Assembly: GCF_016906535.1 (NCBI RefSeq)
Contig: NC_057375.1
Coordinates: forward strand, 2,170,001 to 2,234,000
Direction of reading: 5' to 3'
DNA length: 64,000 nt
DNA from: Rhizoctonia solani
Lineage: Eukaryota > Basidiomycota > Agaricomycetes > Cantharellales > Ceratobasidiaceae
Of this stretch, positions 44,362 to 56,641 are shown piece after piece. The position numbers were made by a program, and so were the translations under genes. The notes below the pieces were generated by a model, which did no database searches, was not told the DNA's origin, and saw only the letters and a list, made by a program, of their open reading frames with translations. Each line of letters opens with the position of its first letter. Position 1 is the stretch's first letter.

Positions 44362-45402
44362 TTAGATTTTCTGCCGTTTAGTTGATTGGCCCTCGGTTTC
44401 CGCTTCCCCCACATCTTGAAGTATGGAGGACTCGGAGCGCTTTTTGCCAAGCAAGGTTTCATCTAAGGGCTTTGAAGATGGTTTGTTATCTAGAGCGGCT
44501 GGTTGTGGAGCTGGTGTTGATACTTCAAAGGAGGGCATGACAGGTGTGGGGGGTTTGGTTGAAGATTTTGCGGAGCCAGATGTGGAAGCACCAGGCTTTC
44601 TGACAATAGCGCCTTTAAGGATAGCCTTTTGATTCTTTTTGGGTTGACTTTTGGCTGGCGTCGACACAGTCAGTTTTGGAGCAGGCTTAGAACTTGAGCT
44701 TGGAGGAGGCACGGGATTGGCAGCTGCTTGCTGGGCTTCGCGTTGGGAAACTGCCCTGTTATATGGGGTCAAACTAGGTATGTCGGACAGCTTTATTACT
44801 CACTCTCGGAAGTTTTTCAGTTCCTCATTCTCCTCGTCTTTGCGTTTTTGTTCTTTGACAACCTTTTCGTCGATTAGACTATCGAGAAAATGTATTTCGT
44901 CTTCTTCCAAAGCCCGAAATTGATTGCCTGAGATAACAGAATTAATCCGCGTATGGGGTGCTGTTTGTTAGGGGTTCGACTTACTCAGTTTGTTCTTCTC
45001 CTCCCACTGTTCTTGTTTTGCTGTCTGACTTCGAATTATTTATATATTTTACATGAACAAGAACTACCATCATACCTTATTAGCTTGCAAGCGCTATGAA
45101 TCATAACACGAATGTAAGACTGTAGTCGTTAGGTATACTAATTGCTAACTCTTACCTCATATAATGACCTCCCATCATATTCTGGATCCTCAGTAGGTCT
45201 TGGAGGTGGTTCTTGTCCCAGCCTGTGCGACGATTAGTAGGCCTTGATACAGGTTTTTTATGGTATATACACACCGAGCATAAGCTGCTTTCCATTGTTC
45301 TTCACGACGTTCTTTCGCACTGTCTATCTCGGATTGTGTAACAAACCTGGAAGCGACGCTTCCGGTGGCTGAGAGAGATGTGAGTGGGTTTGCCTCATCC
45401 AT
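44362..45402 (-). CDS. FAM192A: NIP30/FAM192A (PSME3IP1) domain protein
   Basis: A nuclear protein with the NIP30 N-terminal domain; in animals its relative PSME3IP1 binds the proteasome activator PA28-gamma. Exon 1 reads SRFVTQSEIDSAKERREEQWKAAYAR, the domain hallmark. Following exons give LGQEPPPRPTEDPEYDGRSLYERLQ, ANKTAKQEQWEEKNKL, then QFRALEEDEIHFLDSLIDEK and KEQKRKDEENEELKNFREAV. The C-terminal third is low-complexity, rich in Pro/Ser/Lys/Ala (PVPPPSSSSKPAPK), and ends GQSTKRQKI with a basic cluster. TAG/TTA stop at 44362-44364. Start at 45402. Domain assignment is strong; the PA28 link in fungi is inference. Confidence 0.85.
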
Positions 45403-46133
45403 GTCGCAATGTTGTTGTCGGAGTTAGTAAGTTAGTGGCGGCTAAGCCTTGCCCTTAGTCACGTGATTAGATAATGTAACTTGTCACATTGTTGTGTCAC
45501 ATGCTGGCCTGCACTAGGGGCGTGGCCAACCACGTCCAAGGCCGGCATCGAAAAAATAAAATGGACGATGGATGTATATAATTGCTCTATATTATTAGAC
45601 CTATTATTTACTTCTATTTTCAAAGAGATGTTGGAAGCCACGGTCAATGGTAGCAATCGATCTGTATACATGCTTTCTACTCGAGCATCTGCTGCGATAT
45701 AGGAGAAAATCGATAAGGAAGTCGGCTAGTCTCTGAAGACAGGTTAAACTGTCAGTGATCGCTTTCTGTAGGACGTGAGCGGCCTCGATCGAACAGGAAT
45801 ATTAGAAGAGCGGCCTAGGAGCTTGCTTAGATTAGTCAATATTCTTACTCAATCTGATGCACTACCTAGTCATGAGTGCACATTTTGTTTGTGTCCAACT
45901 CCAATATCTTCCTACTTAAATACAAGCTAGAGCGATTTTGGGTGTGTTCGGGCGCCCGGGACATACAACGGGATTGACATAACTGAAATAGATATAGTAG
46001 GCACAAGCTGATACCGCACCTAGTATTTGGTGGTCATAGGAAGACACGGTGAGCCCCAAGAGTACGGAAAATCTGCATGATGTCCAGACATCTGCACCTA
46101 AAATCGCAGGATCCGCACCCCGATGGCATATAG

Positions 46134-46259
46134 CTCTGCACAATCCGACGGAGCTCGTGAGCCCGAAATGCTCGAGAAGCGTGAGCGAGATGCTCATGGT
46201 AATCTCGTTTATGCTTCTCGAGCATTTCGGGCCCATGAGCTCCGATGGATTTTGCAGAG
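46134..46259. repeat. Long hairpin: 58-bp inverted repeat with 10-nt loop
   Basis: Arms 46134-46191 and 46202-46259 are inverted copies around the loop GCTCATGGTA. The core GCCCGAAATGCTCGAGAAGC is identical in both. Outside it the mismatches are mostly transitions. Looser similarity extends outward by perhaps 30 bp (ATCCGCA on both sides). It could be a small MITE-like element or a decayed palindromic insertion. The ORFs called across it on both strands are products of the palindrome. Confidence 0.8.
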
Positions 46260-46840
46260 GGGTAGCGATGAGTTGAGGTTGCGGATTCATGGAAAAACTG
46301 GCCGAATTTTGCCAGCACTCAGCATATGATGCGCGATTCCTCCCGTCCGGAAAAATACGCACTTTCGGGGCCCGCAGTGCAAAACAGCCGTACGGCGGCC
46401 CCCCCCCCCTCCACTTTATGTGGCGAGTCGTTCACACGACCACACGTTTAGGCAATTTGTCATGAAAAGAGGTAAGCTTAATAATAGGCAACTCCCTTAC
46501 AAACTATACATGACTCCTTTCAGCACTACGCGCGTTACGCGCGCATACAGTCCTATTGATAATACTGCACCCTCATTAATCCAAAGGTTAAGCTTTACTA
46601 TCCATCTGCAAACTGTGCTCGCGAACGGTATGCTTTTGCAAACATGCGCGCGTTACTTTCAATGATCCCCCGCGAGCGGATCCTCCGCTCTTTGCACGCA
46701 TAGGCTGGCATCACAGCGTCCTAGTAACCTATGACAGTCCACTGCGAATCGGTAGTCATCTTGTATGGGTCACAACCGTCGGCATCCTAGATTTGACATG
46801 GGCTCCAGGCGATAGGAGTACCCATCTCATCCCAGCTCCA

Positions 46841-46850
46841 TAATATATAA
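46841..46850 (+). promoter_or_regulatory. TATA box of aldo-keto reductase copy 1
   Basis: TAATATATAA about 75 nt upstream of the ATG at 46921. Confidence 0.5.
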
Positions 46851-46920
46851 GAGACACACAATTGTTCATACCAACATCATAACCGGCCCTTTTTTGCTTT
46901 TTTGCTTTGCAGAAGTTACT

Positions 46921-48421
46921 ATGTTGTCCGCCAACACACCAAAGAAAATGACTTATGGTGAGTCCTACCAAGAAAATGGGAGGATTAGTTGTCTAAGTTT
47001 CATTTATCAGTCCGTTTGGGAAGCTCGGGTCTAAAGGTTTCGCGACTTATCCTTGGAATGGGAAGCTATGGAAACAAGACATGGTATGAATCAGCACTCG
47101 AGGAGGAAGATGGAATTAAACAAATCAAGGCAGCGTAAGTCGGACAGTATTATCGAAGCGATGTGTTATTTACTTCTTACCCCTCCGGATATCTTTCCAG
47201 ATATGAAGCTGGTATTCAGACCTTTGACACCGCAAACTCGTACGCGAATGGAGACTCGGAACGTATTCTCGGCAAAGCGATCAAGCAGTTGAATCTACCT
47301 CGAGAGGAGATCGTGATTATGACCAAGGTGAGAAGCCCATTGAATAACATGGGTAACTGTTACTTGGCTCTAACAACACATTTGCAAGGTATACTACCCC
47401 GTAGCGCCAACCTTCACCCTTCCTGGGCAAGGGGCAAACGCGGCGGGCTACGTCAACCAGTATGGCCTCAGCCGAAAGGTGTCGTAGCCTACTCTTTGTA
47501 ATCTCAATGATAAACTTATCATCAACCCAATACTAGCATATATTCGAATCCATCAAACACTCGCTCGAGCGTTTGCAACTTGATTATGTCGATGTTCTGC
47601 AATGCCATCACTTTGACGAAGACACTCCCATCTCTGAGACCATGCAAGCTCTCCACGACGTCGTCAAGGCAGGATACGCCCGCTATATTGGGATGTCAAA
47701 CTGCTATGCCTACCAGTTTCAAGCTATGCAGAATTATGCGATCACCAACAAGCTCACGCCGTTCATATCGGTGCAGAACCAATACAATCTCATCTGCAGA
47801 GAAGAAGAGAGGGAAATGATACCGACCTTGAAGGTAAAATTTGCCCCTTAATTTCCGTCGGCATGTATACATAATTCAGGCCCATGTAGATGTTCGGAGT
47901 TGGATTGACCCCATATTCTCCACTCGGGCAGGGCTTGTTGAGCCGGCCTTTTTCGGAGGCGTCATCTAGGGAGAAGACTTTCCCGTGCGTATCCTCCATT
48001 AACCAACGCTCCAATTCTACTTAACTTTAGTTCGATTTGCTCTAGCCAATTGAATCAAATCAAGGAGCATAACAAGGGGACTATTATCAGGTTAGTTATG
48101 ACCTGCGTGAGCTTACAAGGCATGCAAGACTCATTATAAAAATCATAGCCTCGAACAAATCGCCCAAGCCCGAGGAGTTAGTATGGGACAAGTGGCACTC
48201 GCGTGGCACCTATCTAAAAACGGAGTGACTCCTATCATTGGCGCAAGCAGTCCAAGATCACTGGAGGACAATCTTGGTAAGCTGGGGGTTCCTTCGACTA
48301 CAACCCATTTATCTCATACTACACGTGAATTACAGGTGCAATTGATATAAAGCTAACAGACGAGGAGATTCAAGCGCTCGAAGAGCCATATGTCGCGCAG
48401 CCCCCCCAAATCGAATATTAG
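46921..48421 (+). CDS. Aldo-keto reductase (copy 1)
   Basis: An NADPH-dependent aldo-keto reductase of the fungal aryl-alcohol/versiconal-reductase-like type. It reads [34 protein letters not shown], then [22 protein letters not shown] (catalytic Asp and Tyr), IVIMTK (catalytic Lys) and [16 protein letters not shown] (catalytic His). Cofactor motifs are ARYIGMSNC, QNQYNLI, LTPYSPLGQGLL and GVTPIIGASS. TAG ends at 48421. At least seven GT-AG introns; all join in frame. A nearly identical design is found in the AKR at 62.3-63.8 kb. Probably detoxifies carbonyl or aromatic compounds; substrate unknown. Confidence 0.92.
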
Positions 48422-49224
48422 TTTTGAGTCCCTGTAATCTGGAATGGCCCTTCAAATTTACCTCCAGCTTGTGTTTAAACATGTACTCGTGTTTGTTAGA
48501 TAACTGTGCTTTTGCGCATGTAGGTTCTTCCGGGGTGTAAAACACAACCTGACTGAGAAATATCAACAGTGACCGAATTTATATGGCGCGCGAAACCTAA
48601 GGTTCAGAAAGATGAGATATCTTGGAATAGTCCGTCGTAAACACATTTAGTAAAAATGAAGTCATGGGTCTAATTGTATGCGCGTGTTCTCTCTCTCGCG
48701 TCTCCAGCTTGGAATAGCAAAAGGATGAATCTGATTTATGCTAGCGGTATTTCAAGTGCATGTATTGGTCCACCGCGTCGCACGCCTCGTATGCTCTATT
48801 CGGAATATTCCCCATGCGCTCTGGAGTAGGGGGTACACGGGGGTATGCTCCCCAGTCATATGTATATAGCACGTGCCCGCATACGCGGAGACTTACCCTT
48901 CCACCGCTACACATCCCCGTCTCCAGCTCTTCTTCCAACACTGACATGAACATGACTGCGAAGTAACGGGGTTTAAATCCTGTGCCCAAGCAACCGTGTT
49001 TCAGTTACTTGAAGTCAATAACATATTTATGATTAGACGAAGCCAAGTTCAGCACAAAACTATCGATTCGCCCTCGTCCTATTGCAACACCAAGGACATG
49101 ACGTAACATAGGCTGTCCTAGTTTGAAAGATGGACACAAGGAGAGAATGAATCACACGGGCAAGTTTTACAATGTAATTATGAATTTTGAACGCAAGTTG
49201 CTTATACCCATATCGATACACAGC
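48422..49224. other. Intergenic region between converging genes
   Basis: Between the 3' ends of AKR1 and YIF1. No gene is seen. Confidence 0.45.
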
Positions 49225-50577
49225 CTATACCTGAACCAAAACGCCCATGTAGATGATCTGTAACATCGCAAGCACAAATAAAAACTGAACTCGAAGGCTC
49301 CTTTGGCCGTGGGTAAGGGGCGCCGAGTGACTAACTGATGGGTCGGGAAGAACGATAGATCGCAAGGAGCGGAGCTGATTTGACCATTTGGTAGGAATGA
49401 TTAACGAACGATTGGCATCGATTTTAATGAACATGTGAAGCGATAATTAGTAAAAGGGCAAGCAATTGTTCAGTACCACATACCAGGAAGAAAGCATTTG
49501 CCAAGAAGCAATATACGAATACTGTCCAATATAGCATATTCCCGACACCAAGCATCCCCGCAATCAATGTCGCAATAATCCTGGCATCACGAGCCGAGTC
49601 AAACCCCATGGAATAGAATACGAGATAGCACTTACCCCACAAATTTGTACCCTCCGAACGCCATCAACTCGATAAATTGCCCTGTGCTCTGAATATTCAA
49701 GAAATAACAGCCGAGGCGCACAACTGCACACTCGACAATCACAATTGCGAGAGCCTTGCTGGCGGTTAGGCCCAAGACCTCGGGATTAAATCGTTTCTTC
49801 AATCCCGTTTGGACGGCCACGACTAAGACGTACGTGACCAAGGCCATGGCTAGAAAGAAAATAAGTCATAGGCCTATTTTTAAACATCTTAACACACCTG
49901 GGATATATAGATCGGGACTATTTAGATCCTCGCGTGGAGGGGCGTATCTTGGTGGCCCCACAACGTCTTGTGCATCTGAGCGCTGTACTCGTCTTGTCCA
50001 TGGCTTATGCCTCCATGGGAAGAGAACGAGTTGCAGTTTTTTGAGCACATATTGGTTTGATACGTTGAACTGATGCTTGAGCGCCGATAGAGGCAAATAA
50101 TGCTGTCCGAACTATGGAATGTAGTGAGCGGAGCCCCCACGAGTACACAATTCACGGATTACATACGTTTTTCTCCATATAGTCCTGTCCAGCAGCAACG
50201 GCACTTCGTCCAAGCTGAACTCCCATCTGTGCTGTTGCGTCGTTTACACCCCATGGAGACGGGAATGAGAAACCTGGGGCCGTATTCGGTTGGCCTGGGT
50301 GCATCGGCTGGGTCCCTGGAACTGGCACAGCCCCCACACCGGCCGGGACAGCACCAAAGCTCTGCCATTGCGATTGGGCGAACTGTGGATTATTGTAACC
50401 ACCGGTTTGCTCGTATTGTTGTCCTGGAGATGTAGGGTTAGAGGTAAATCGCATATAACCACTGGGAGATCCAGGCGTGGCAGGAGGCTCTGGCGGTGCG
50501 GTAGGCGGGTGAGTAGGAATCGGGTGCTGGAGAGGAGGTGGGGAGTAAGATGTACTAGGTTGCGGATAGTAAGACAT
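49225..50577 (-). CDS. YIF1: YIF1 ER-Golgi vesicle protein
   Basis: A multi-pass membrane protein that works with Yip1 in COPII vesicle transport from ER to Golgi. The start MSYYPQPSTSYSPPP opens a long Pro/Ser/Gly-rich cytosolic tail, then GVQLGRSAVAAGQDYMEKN. YIF1 hallmarks follow: VSNQYVLKKLQLVLFPWRHKPW, PPREDLNSPDLYIP and MALVTYVLVVAV...RFNPEVLGLTASKAL (read in two parts). The next exons hold GQFIELMAFGGYKFVG and the last membrane helices (LYWTVFVYCFLANAFF), and a final exon ends MGVLVQV. Introns are near 50163-50102, 49921-49851, 49638-49580 and 49490-49410 by approximate placement. The upstream Met at 50616 is in frame but less likely. Confidence 0.93.
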
Positions 50578-52306
50578 GATGGTTAACGACGTGGAGGATT
50601 TCGTCACGTGATACACCGGAAACCTCCGCGCGGTAATTTGAAATAGATCAAGTTTATGATTCTTTCACTTTGGATGCCCATATATGATCTTTCATAGTAT
50701 TGTGCCCAATGTGTTGTACCTTGAGATGAATCGGCTCCAATATGTCTGGTCTTCCGAATGTACTCAATCTAGAATCACTTGGCATGGCGCATTGATGTAT
50801 TCATTGTGTATGCATCCTTTATCTGTATTTACCGACTTGTCGCAACTGTGTGACGCAAAGAAAACTATAGGTATAGATTTAATTGTCACGCTTAAGATCT
50901 TAGGTTCACAAAAACCAAGTAAACATCGCGATGGTAAAAATACGGCTTCCGCTCTATATACGATTGTAAAAGTGAAGTACGTACATTAAATGCATATATA
51001 CTCGAAAAGCAACCGATGCTCTCAAAACCAGTCTTAGGAAGGTTCACGTATAAAAGCAAACGTTATACAGAGCTGTCATTAAGCCGGAAAACACGTGACA
51101 TGCCGGGTAGCGTGATCGGGGAAGGGCTTGGTGACTGTCATTAAGACCACTAACCCTGCAACCACCATTACCGCCTACAAGTACACAACATCTCGACATT
51201 GTTCGTATGTCTCAATTCCAGTGCGATATCTCTTTCTAATCTAAGACACTCAAGGAACTACTAGGCATGCTACAGATTTGATATGTGTCAGGGAGACTCC
51301 GACTTGATTTTGCTGAGCTTACTGGGAAAGCGACAATTTACGCGATCTAGTATATATTTCCGTCGACCGGCTTGGTCTCTATGCTACTCTTAAACGGTGC
51401 TTGCGTCTACTTAACAATTTCATAACTGAAAATTGTTCACTCCGTGCCAACTAAGGGTCACTTGAGGTTCCTCGTGATTTGCTACGGTCACGTTATTTTC
51501 TTCTTGAAACTAGCCCAAGCTCCTACATTCCTAAAGCTAGCACTCTACAACGGCCGGTATAAGCGGCGAGGGAGACTTCGCCAGAGCTTTCAGCGGCCTT
51601 TATCACCAACGGACTTGGCAACTCTGGTCTTGGAATTTTCTAAATAACGTCAATTGTCAGAACCTTAGCTCACACCAGCTTCTATTAATTCCAATAACTC
51701 CAATATGGAAGTTATGCTTACTACTTCTGTCTTTGCAATGATCACGAGCTCTCTGACACCAGCACTCCTCTGTGATCGCCTTGAAACCAATCTCGATATG
51801 GTTTACACGTTGCCTGATCAAGCGGTGCGCTGTTCTCGCAGGGCCAACAAGATCTTGACAGAGTTAACCAAACAATACATCAGCTGCTTTCTGGCACTAT
51901 ACGTAGTGTTCACTCGTCTTCGAATTCAAATGACAATCACTTGTTCGACCAGTATCTAACCTATTATTAATTCACCTTCATTCGCTATGCGAATCAGACA
52001 AAAAACTTGGGCATCAGGTAGCATGCCTATCTTCAGCTTGTCATACCCGTGTCCCACCGTCCGGGGTTGTTAGCACACTTGTACTCTGTCTTGCTCAATA
52101 AATACCCACTAAATCTACCGAAACGAGGACCCAAGAGCTGAGTCTGCACTTTGTGATAGACTCGCTGCGGCTTTAGTTACCCGACTAGTTCAAACAATTC
52201 TAATTCTCCTGCGGTAAACTAATTATCACTAATCAGGTCGACAGAAACAGGCTTTATAGCAAATCGTTGACTGAGAAAGAGACATCCAAAGAAACAAGAA
52301 GCCACA
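50578..52306. other. Gene-poor region with possible decayed coding segments
   Basis: No gene can be called. Short plus-strand frames near 51480-51650 and 51705-51960 look weakly protein-like (for example a coiled-coil-like DLDRVNQTIHQLL in another frame near 51855) but cannot be joined. Confidence 0.35.
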
Positions 52307-53636
52307 TTAGGGGCCTTTTACATATCGTATTAACCAAATCTCATATACAGACGTAGTTTCATCAAGCTGTCCCATAAAAATAAGCAATCGAAGGGTGTCC
52401 ATGCATATCAGAGCGCGCCATACTCTATTGTATCTCATATCCTGTTGCAACGAGTGAGCTTCTGGGAGACCACGTCAATTGATGTACTCACCCGTTTTCC
52501 TGGTAACCACAACGGGCAGTACGAGGTATTATATACCCGTAGATTGATACATACTTCAACGATGGTGCGATTTGATTCCACATGGACATGTCATTCATTT
52601 CAAGTAACCACGGATGCACAGTAAATGGGGTGGCATTATGTGGGAGGGATCGGGACGATACCACTTCCAAGCGCTCTACCTGGCTAAATCGGCGCAATAC
52701 AATTTGAAGATACGAGCGCATGTAATTCTTAGGCTTTTTAGAGCCTGGCAACGATCGCTTTCAAAGTAAAATATAGGTTAACCACGCATACGTGCTAAAT
52801 TACGTAATTGCGCCCACCATGGGTAGCTGCGTCTCCGCAATGCGTATTTCTTTCAAGCTTTCACGAGGCGGTATAAGGCCGATGCCTCCTGCGTATGCTT
52901 CGTACATAGCCTTGACCCATCCTGTAACCCCTCCACAACTAGCAGACGCGTCATCGAGCTTTGTATTCTTGTATCTCCAGGTATAAATAAGAATGGTAAT
53001 GCTGGTAAGTGGACGACGGCGCATCAAGGCTGCCAGAAAGTTGGCGGGTCCGATGGCACTGCGCAAATTTCCGAGGAAACGGTTGTCTTGAGTCATACTC
53101 TCTTGGAGCAAGCGACACATTTTCCAAGATGAGAGGCTATACCATCCATGGTTTACTATTTCAGGTTGATTACTCAAGAACTTGAGCAATGGCTTGGACA
53201 TATCCCCCGAATGAGCCATTGAATATAAACTAAAGACAGGTTTGATGTCGGCAAGTAACAGAACCAAAGCCTTACGCGTAATAGCCAGGTATAAGTGCTT
53301 TAGGTTCGAGACGACGTTAAGAATGGAACGGAGGTCTGGGACAAGGTCTTTTCGTATACGATTAGAGCTACAGGCTCTGGTGTGCCAAATAAGAGGATAT
53401 ACGTTCAGAGTATTAACATGGACCGCGTTATGAGGGCAAAGGACGGTGAGCGTCTGGCGGAACTTGGTTATAGCGCTATTAGAATTAAGCTCCACGTGCC
53501 GATACAAGTAGACTTTGGCCAGGTGGTAGGTTCTCTTGTCGACCAAACACAGTGATGACAGAGTCGTTCGGTGAGATATGTCTAGGCGCAAGTGTTCCGC
53601 TATTGCCAGTATTATCTCTGAGGGGACGTTATACAT
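52307..53636 (-). CDS. F-box/LRR-like protein (C)
   Basis: MYNVPSEIILAIAEHL starts an F-box-like bundle with SLCLVDKRTYHLAKVYLYRHVEL; the ATG at 53636 is preferred to 53690 on this basis. LRR-like repeats include LKHLYLAITRKALVLL, and the shared family block is FSLYSMAHSGDMSKPLLKFL. Exon 1 runs into an intron near 52800. Exon 2 (about 52751-52492) has VERLEVVSS and MWNQIAPSLKYVSIYG, matching the 'W..ICPxLKxVxxYG' end of this family, and finishes at a GTGAGT donor. A last exon (VWRALICMDTLRLL...YVKGP) could carry the stop at 52307-52309; this last exon is the least certain. Confidence 0.7.
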
Positions 53637-54032
53637 GATGGTCGTAAGGTGAGCTGACGCGTGTGCGGTGTGGAGTGAGACATGGAGCACTTAAGGATCA
53701 GGGAAATTGATATGCCCCTGAGCACGTGGTCAGGAAGGCCTGCAGGTTGAGCACAGAAATAAATTGTTGGTTTTTGTTCGTGTGGTTATTTCTAGAATAG
53801 ATATATCATGCGATATAACTATGGCTTACAGAAAGCCGCTTTAGAACTGTCTGGCACTGATTGCCAACATCGGGGACCGATTTGGAAGACCCAGATCGTT
53901 CTAAATCTCTTACAAGAACTCACCCAGTGTGAGTTAATAAATACCATTGTCTATATACGCTATTAGTTTTAAAATACAACTATCACCATCGGCTATCAAC
54001 GGTCTTAAAATCCTTATTCATTCATACAGGTA
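53637..54032. other. Intergenic region, no gene seen
   Basis: Promoter of F-box gene C and 3' flank of gene D, AT-rich, without coding signal. Confidence 0.4.
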
Positions 54033-55183
54033 TTAAATTCTAACTTCATACATTTTTACGCATTTTAGAGAGGGCACGTAGGCCTTCCAAGCATCGATAG
54101 TACTCATATTTCCAAGCCAGCGCCGTACCCCCACGTTTGGGGACCGTGCGTGTAGCATTTCACCGAATTCGATGCTCTCCAACTCGTCGAAACCTCTCAA
54201 CAATTTCAGTTGGTCCACACGATCGAACAGGCAATCTTGTTTAGTCGCCTCTGTAACTGGAATCTGCTCAAGCCTCTGTTATTTAGCATATTGTAACCTG
54301 GCCAGTGTTATCAGGCCCTTACATCCAGCGATTCCAACAGCTTAACTCTTTTCAGGGTCCTATGAATGTTGAATTGTTTTAAAGCAGGAATGAGCTGATT
54401 CCATGGGTCAGATGAATGGGACGAATGGTAAAGGCCGATGGTCGTGACAGGTACTCTAGAACCACATAAAATCGGCTTCCAAGTGCTATTAGTAATTATT
54501 GTGTTTCCTGGGTCTGTCCAATCCAGTAAATCAGAAATAATCATGATTTCGGAGACTGGACGGCCTGGGATTGCTCCTTTGAGTACTGAAATTGGGGCGG
54601 CAATGCTGGTTAAATTCGGTAGCAAATTGGGTTGCCGGGATAAACATTGACTAAAGTGAGCCTCTCCTATTGTATGCTCACTTCCAATGTGCAATTCAGT
54701 GATTGATTGTTGTGATTGTAGAAATTTATAGAATGAGGCCGTTCCCATCAGTGGGATTACGAGCTTTTGGAGCGAGAACACAGGTTTCAAAGCAAGAGGA
54801 TCAAAGCATGTACTGAAATCCACCACCATCGCAGCTATAGTCAATTCCTTAAGGTTAGGCATAGATTCCAGGATCAAACTAAGGCATCCTGTCGAGTAGG
54901 ACGATAGTTGCACCCGATCCCACTGTCTATAGCTATGATACGACCCAATGATCAAAGTCCGGATATGAGGACCCAGCCTTGAAACCGAGTCAAGGATCGC
55001 GCGAGTGAACATTTCCACTGATTGATCAGTTGGCAGATCCACACTCCTATACAAGAAAGGCGTGGTGTTCACGTTCATCGCCACGCTAGTGAGACAAAGG
55101 CTCGCGAGCGACTGTCGATTTTTTTGAATCTGGAGCTCATGTGCAATAAGTCTCCAGAGCTCCAAGGGAATCATCACTGCCAT
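54033..55183 (-). CDS. F-box/LRR-like protein (D)
   Basis: MAVMIPLELWRLIAHELQIQ followed by SLASLCLTSVAMNVNTTPFLYRSVDL is a typical basidiomycete F-box start. LRR-like repeats include MPNLKELTIAA and LQKLVIPLMGTASFYKFLQSQQSI, with the last matching the shared family block in position though lacking HSG. Exon 1 (to about 54311) ends LLESLDV; an intron leads to MDQLKLLRGFDELESIEFGEML and the family-type end WKAYVPSLKCVKMYEVRI, with a stop at 54033-54035. More diverged from A-C than these are from each other. Substrate unknown. Confidence 0.7.
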
Positions 55184-56641
55184 CCAGAGCGAGGCTGGGG
55201 TTACACGAGGTATCGTGGGAGTTGATAACAGATACCAAAGTTATTTCAGAAACACGTGTTGGCCCCAGACCCCTATCAATACTGTAATACCCCGGCCTTG
55301 TCGTTTCCAGAAGCTGAGTCAGCGGTGTCGTAATCCTCGGCCCCGAGCGAATTGAATGGCTAACAAATCAGGTGCTGTAGGGGTAGAATGGTGTCTTGGA
55401 CTGGATATTGGGGCCGACTATGCGATCATTAGGAGGGTTCAAACGAGATCTAAACGGGAAAATGGTTCTATGGTCCCCACTCATAAGAAACTATGGGATC
55501 AAGAACGCTGGTTCACGTTGGCGTGATACCCCATTCAATAGTATACTCTTCGTTGAAATGACTCACAAGGGCCCAGGATTTAGCATCAACGCATCGTATC
55601 CCTGTAGCTGCACGTATACTTAATACATTATCACAATGAAAAACTCAGGAGATAATCAAGTGGTTTTAACCGCGGCGGCATGTGGGATATGTGAAAATAA
55701 GACTCAAAGAGGCTAAAAACGCCACAGTTGCTCATCGGGTACATCTCTGGTTAAGCTTAGCAAACACGCCCGAGTGAACACATTGTCGATTTGCTTCTAA
55801 TTGCGCCGCATGCTGTTTTCTCGACTACGGACATTTGACGCCGAGTGTACGAGTTAACCCAGTGATATTCCGTTTCGATGTGGGCTTGTCCAAAGTGACA
55901 CTGGTGGACGGGCGTAATGAGAATTGATCAGCTAGTGCCTCATACTACTGCGGATAGGGGCAAATGTGTTCACACCATTATAACAAACCAATCTTTCCCT
56001 TAAGCTTGACCTTTCAGCTCGATCTGCGGAATCAATTCACATCAAAACAGGCTCGTGAATTACTATTTGATCATATAGCGACATGTAGGAGATCGTGCGA
56101 TCCGGGGACGACTAGCCTAATGGAATTTGGACAGCGGGCTGAGAAGAGCGCGTCGATCTGAGAACTTGGACAATGCGTCGTTAGTAAAACAATCAATCTT
56201 GTCAGTCGAATCCCTTACCTGAGCGCCCGGGCACAACGCCTGATCGAACGAACGAGTCAATCCACGCGAAAAACGTCGTTGTATGTCAATCATAAAAAGG
56301 CAAGAATAAATGGACCTATCCCAGATCGGATCTTACAGAGTTCGACACAAGCAATACAATACTCGGCCTTCTCGGTATCGGTTGACAATCAGGCACCGTA
56401 TATCTCCTCGCAAAGTTAGAGCCACCGAGCCAAGCAAAGAGCCATCGGATTTCGCCTGTATTTCGCACAAAATGACAACCAAGCCTCAGGGTTGTTCCAG
56501 GAGGCCTGAAGAATGGGCCCTGAAGATCCGAGTCACGTGATGTGGAGACGTTTGATGCTGAGTGAGCATTTGTCCCGTCAAAGAGCCTTGGCAAATGGAA
56601 GGCTGGGCTCAACCACCATCCTCCCTTTCTTGCACTAATAC
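55184..56641. other. Divergent intergenic region
   Basis: About 1.46 kb between the F-box gene D start and the sugar transporter start. The ORF at 56316-56648 (-) overlaps the transporter start and shows no family features. No gene is supported. Confidence 0.4.

Larger units (their letters stand above)
45403..46920. other. Intergenic region with hairpin repeat and AKR promoter
   Basis: No gene is supported. It contains the 58-bp inverted repeat described separately, a 13-C run at about 46401-46411, and a TATA box (TAATATATAA, 46841-46850) about 75 nt before the AKR start at 46921. Confidence 0.5.

Noticed and set aside
46034..46362. Overlapping ORFs on both strands with similar peptides
   Set aside because: They are produced by the palindromic repeat and have no independent coding evidence.
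46395..46412. Poly-C run as a regulatory element
   Set aside because: A homopolymer of this type may well be an assembly or mutation feature; no gene start is nearby.
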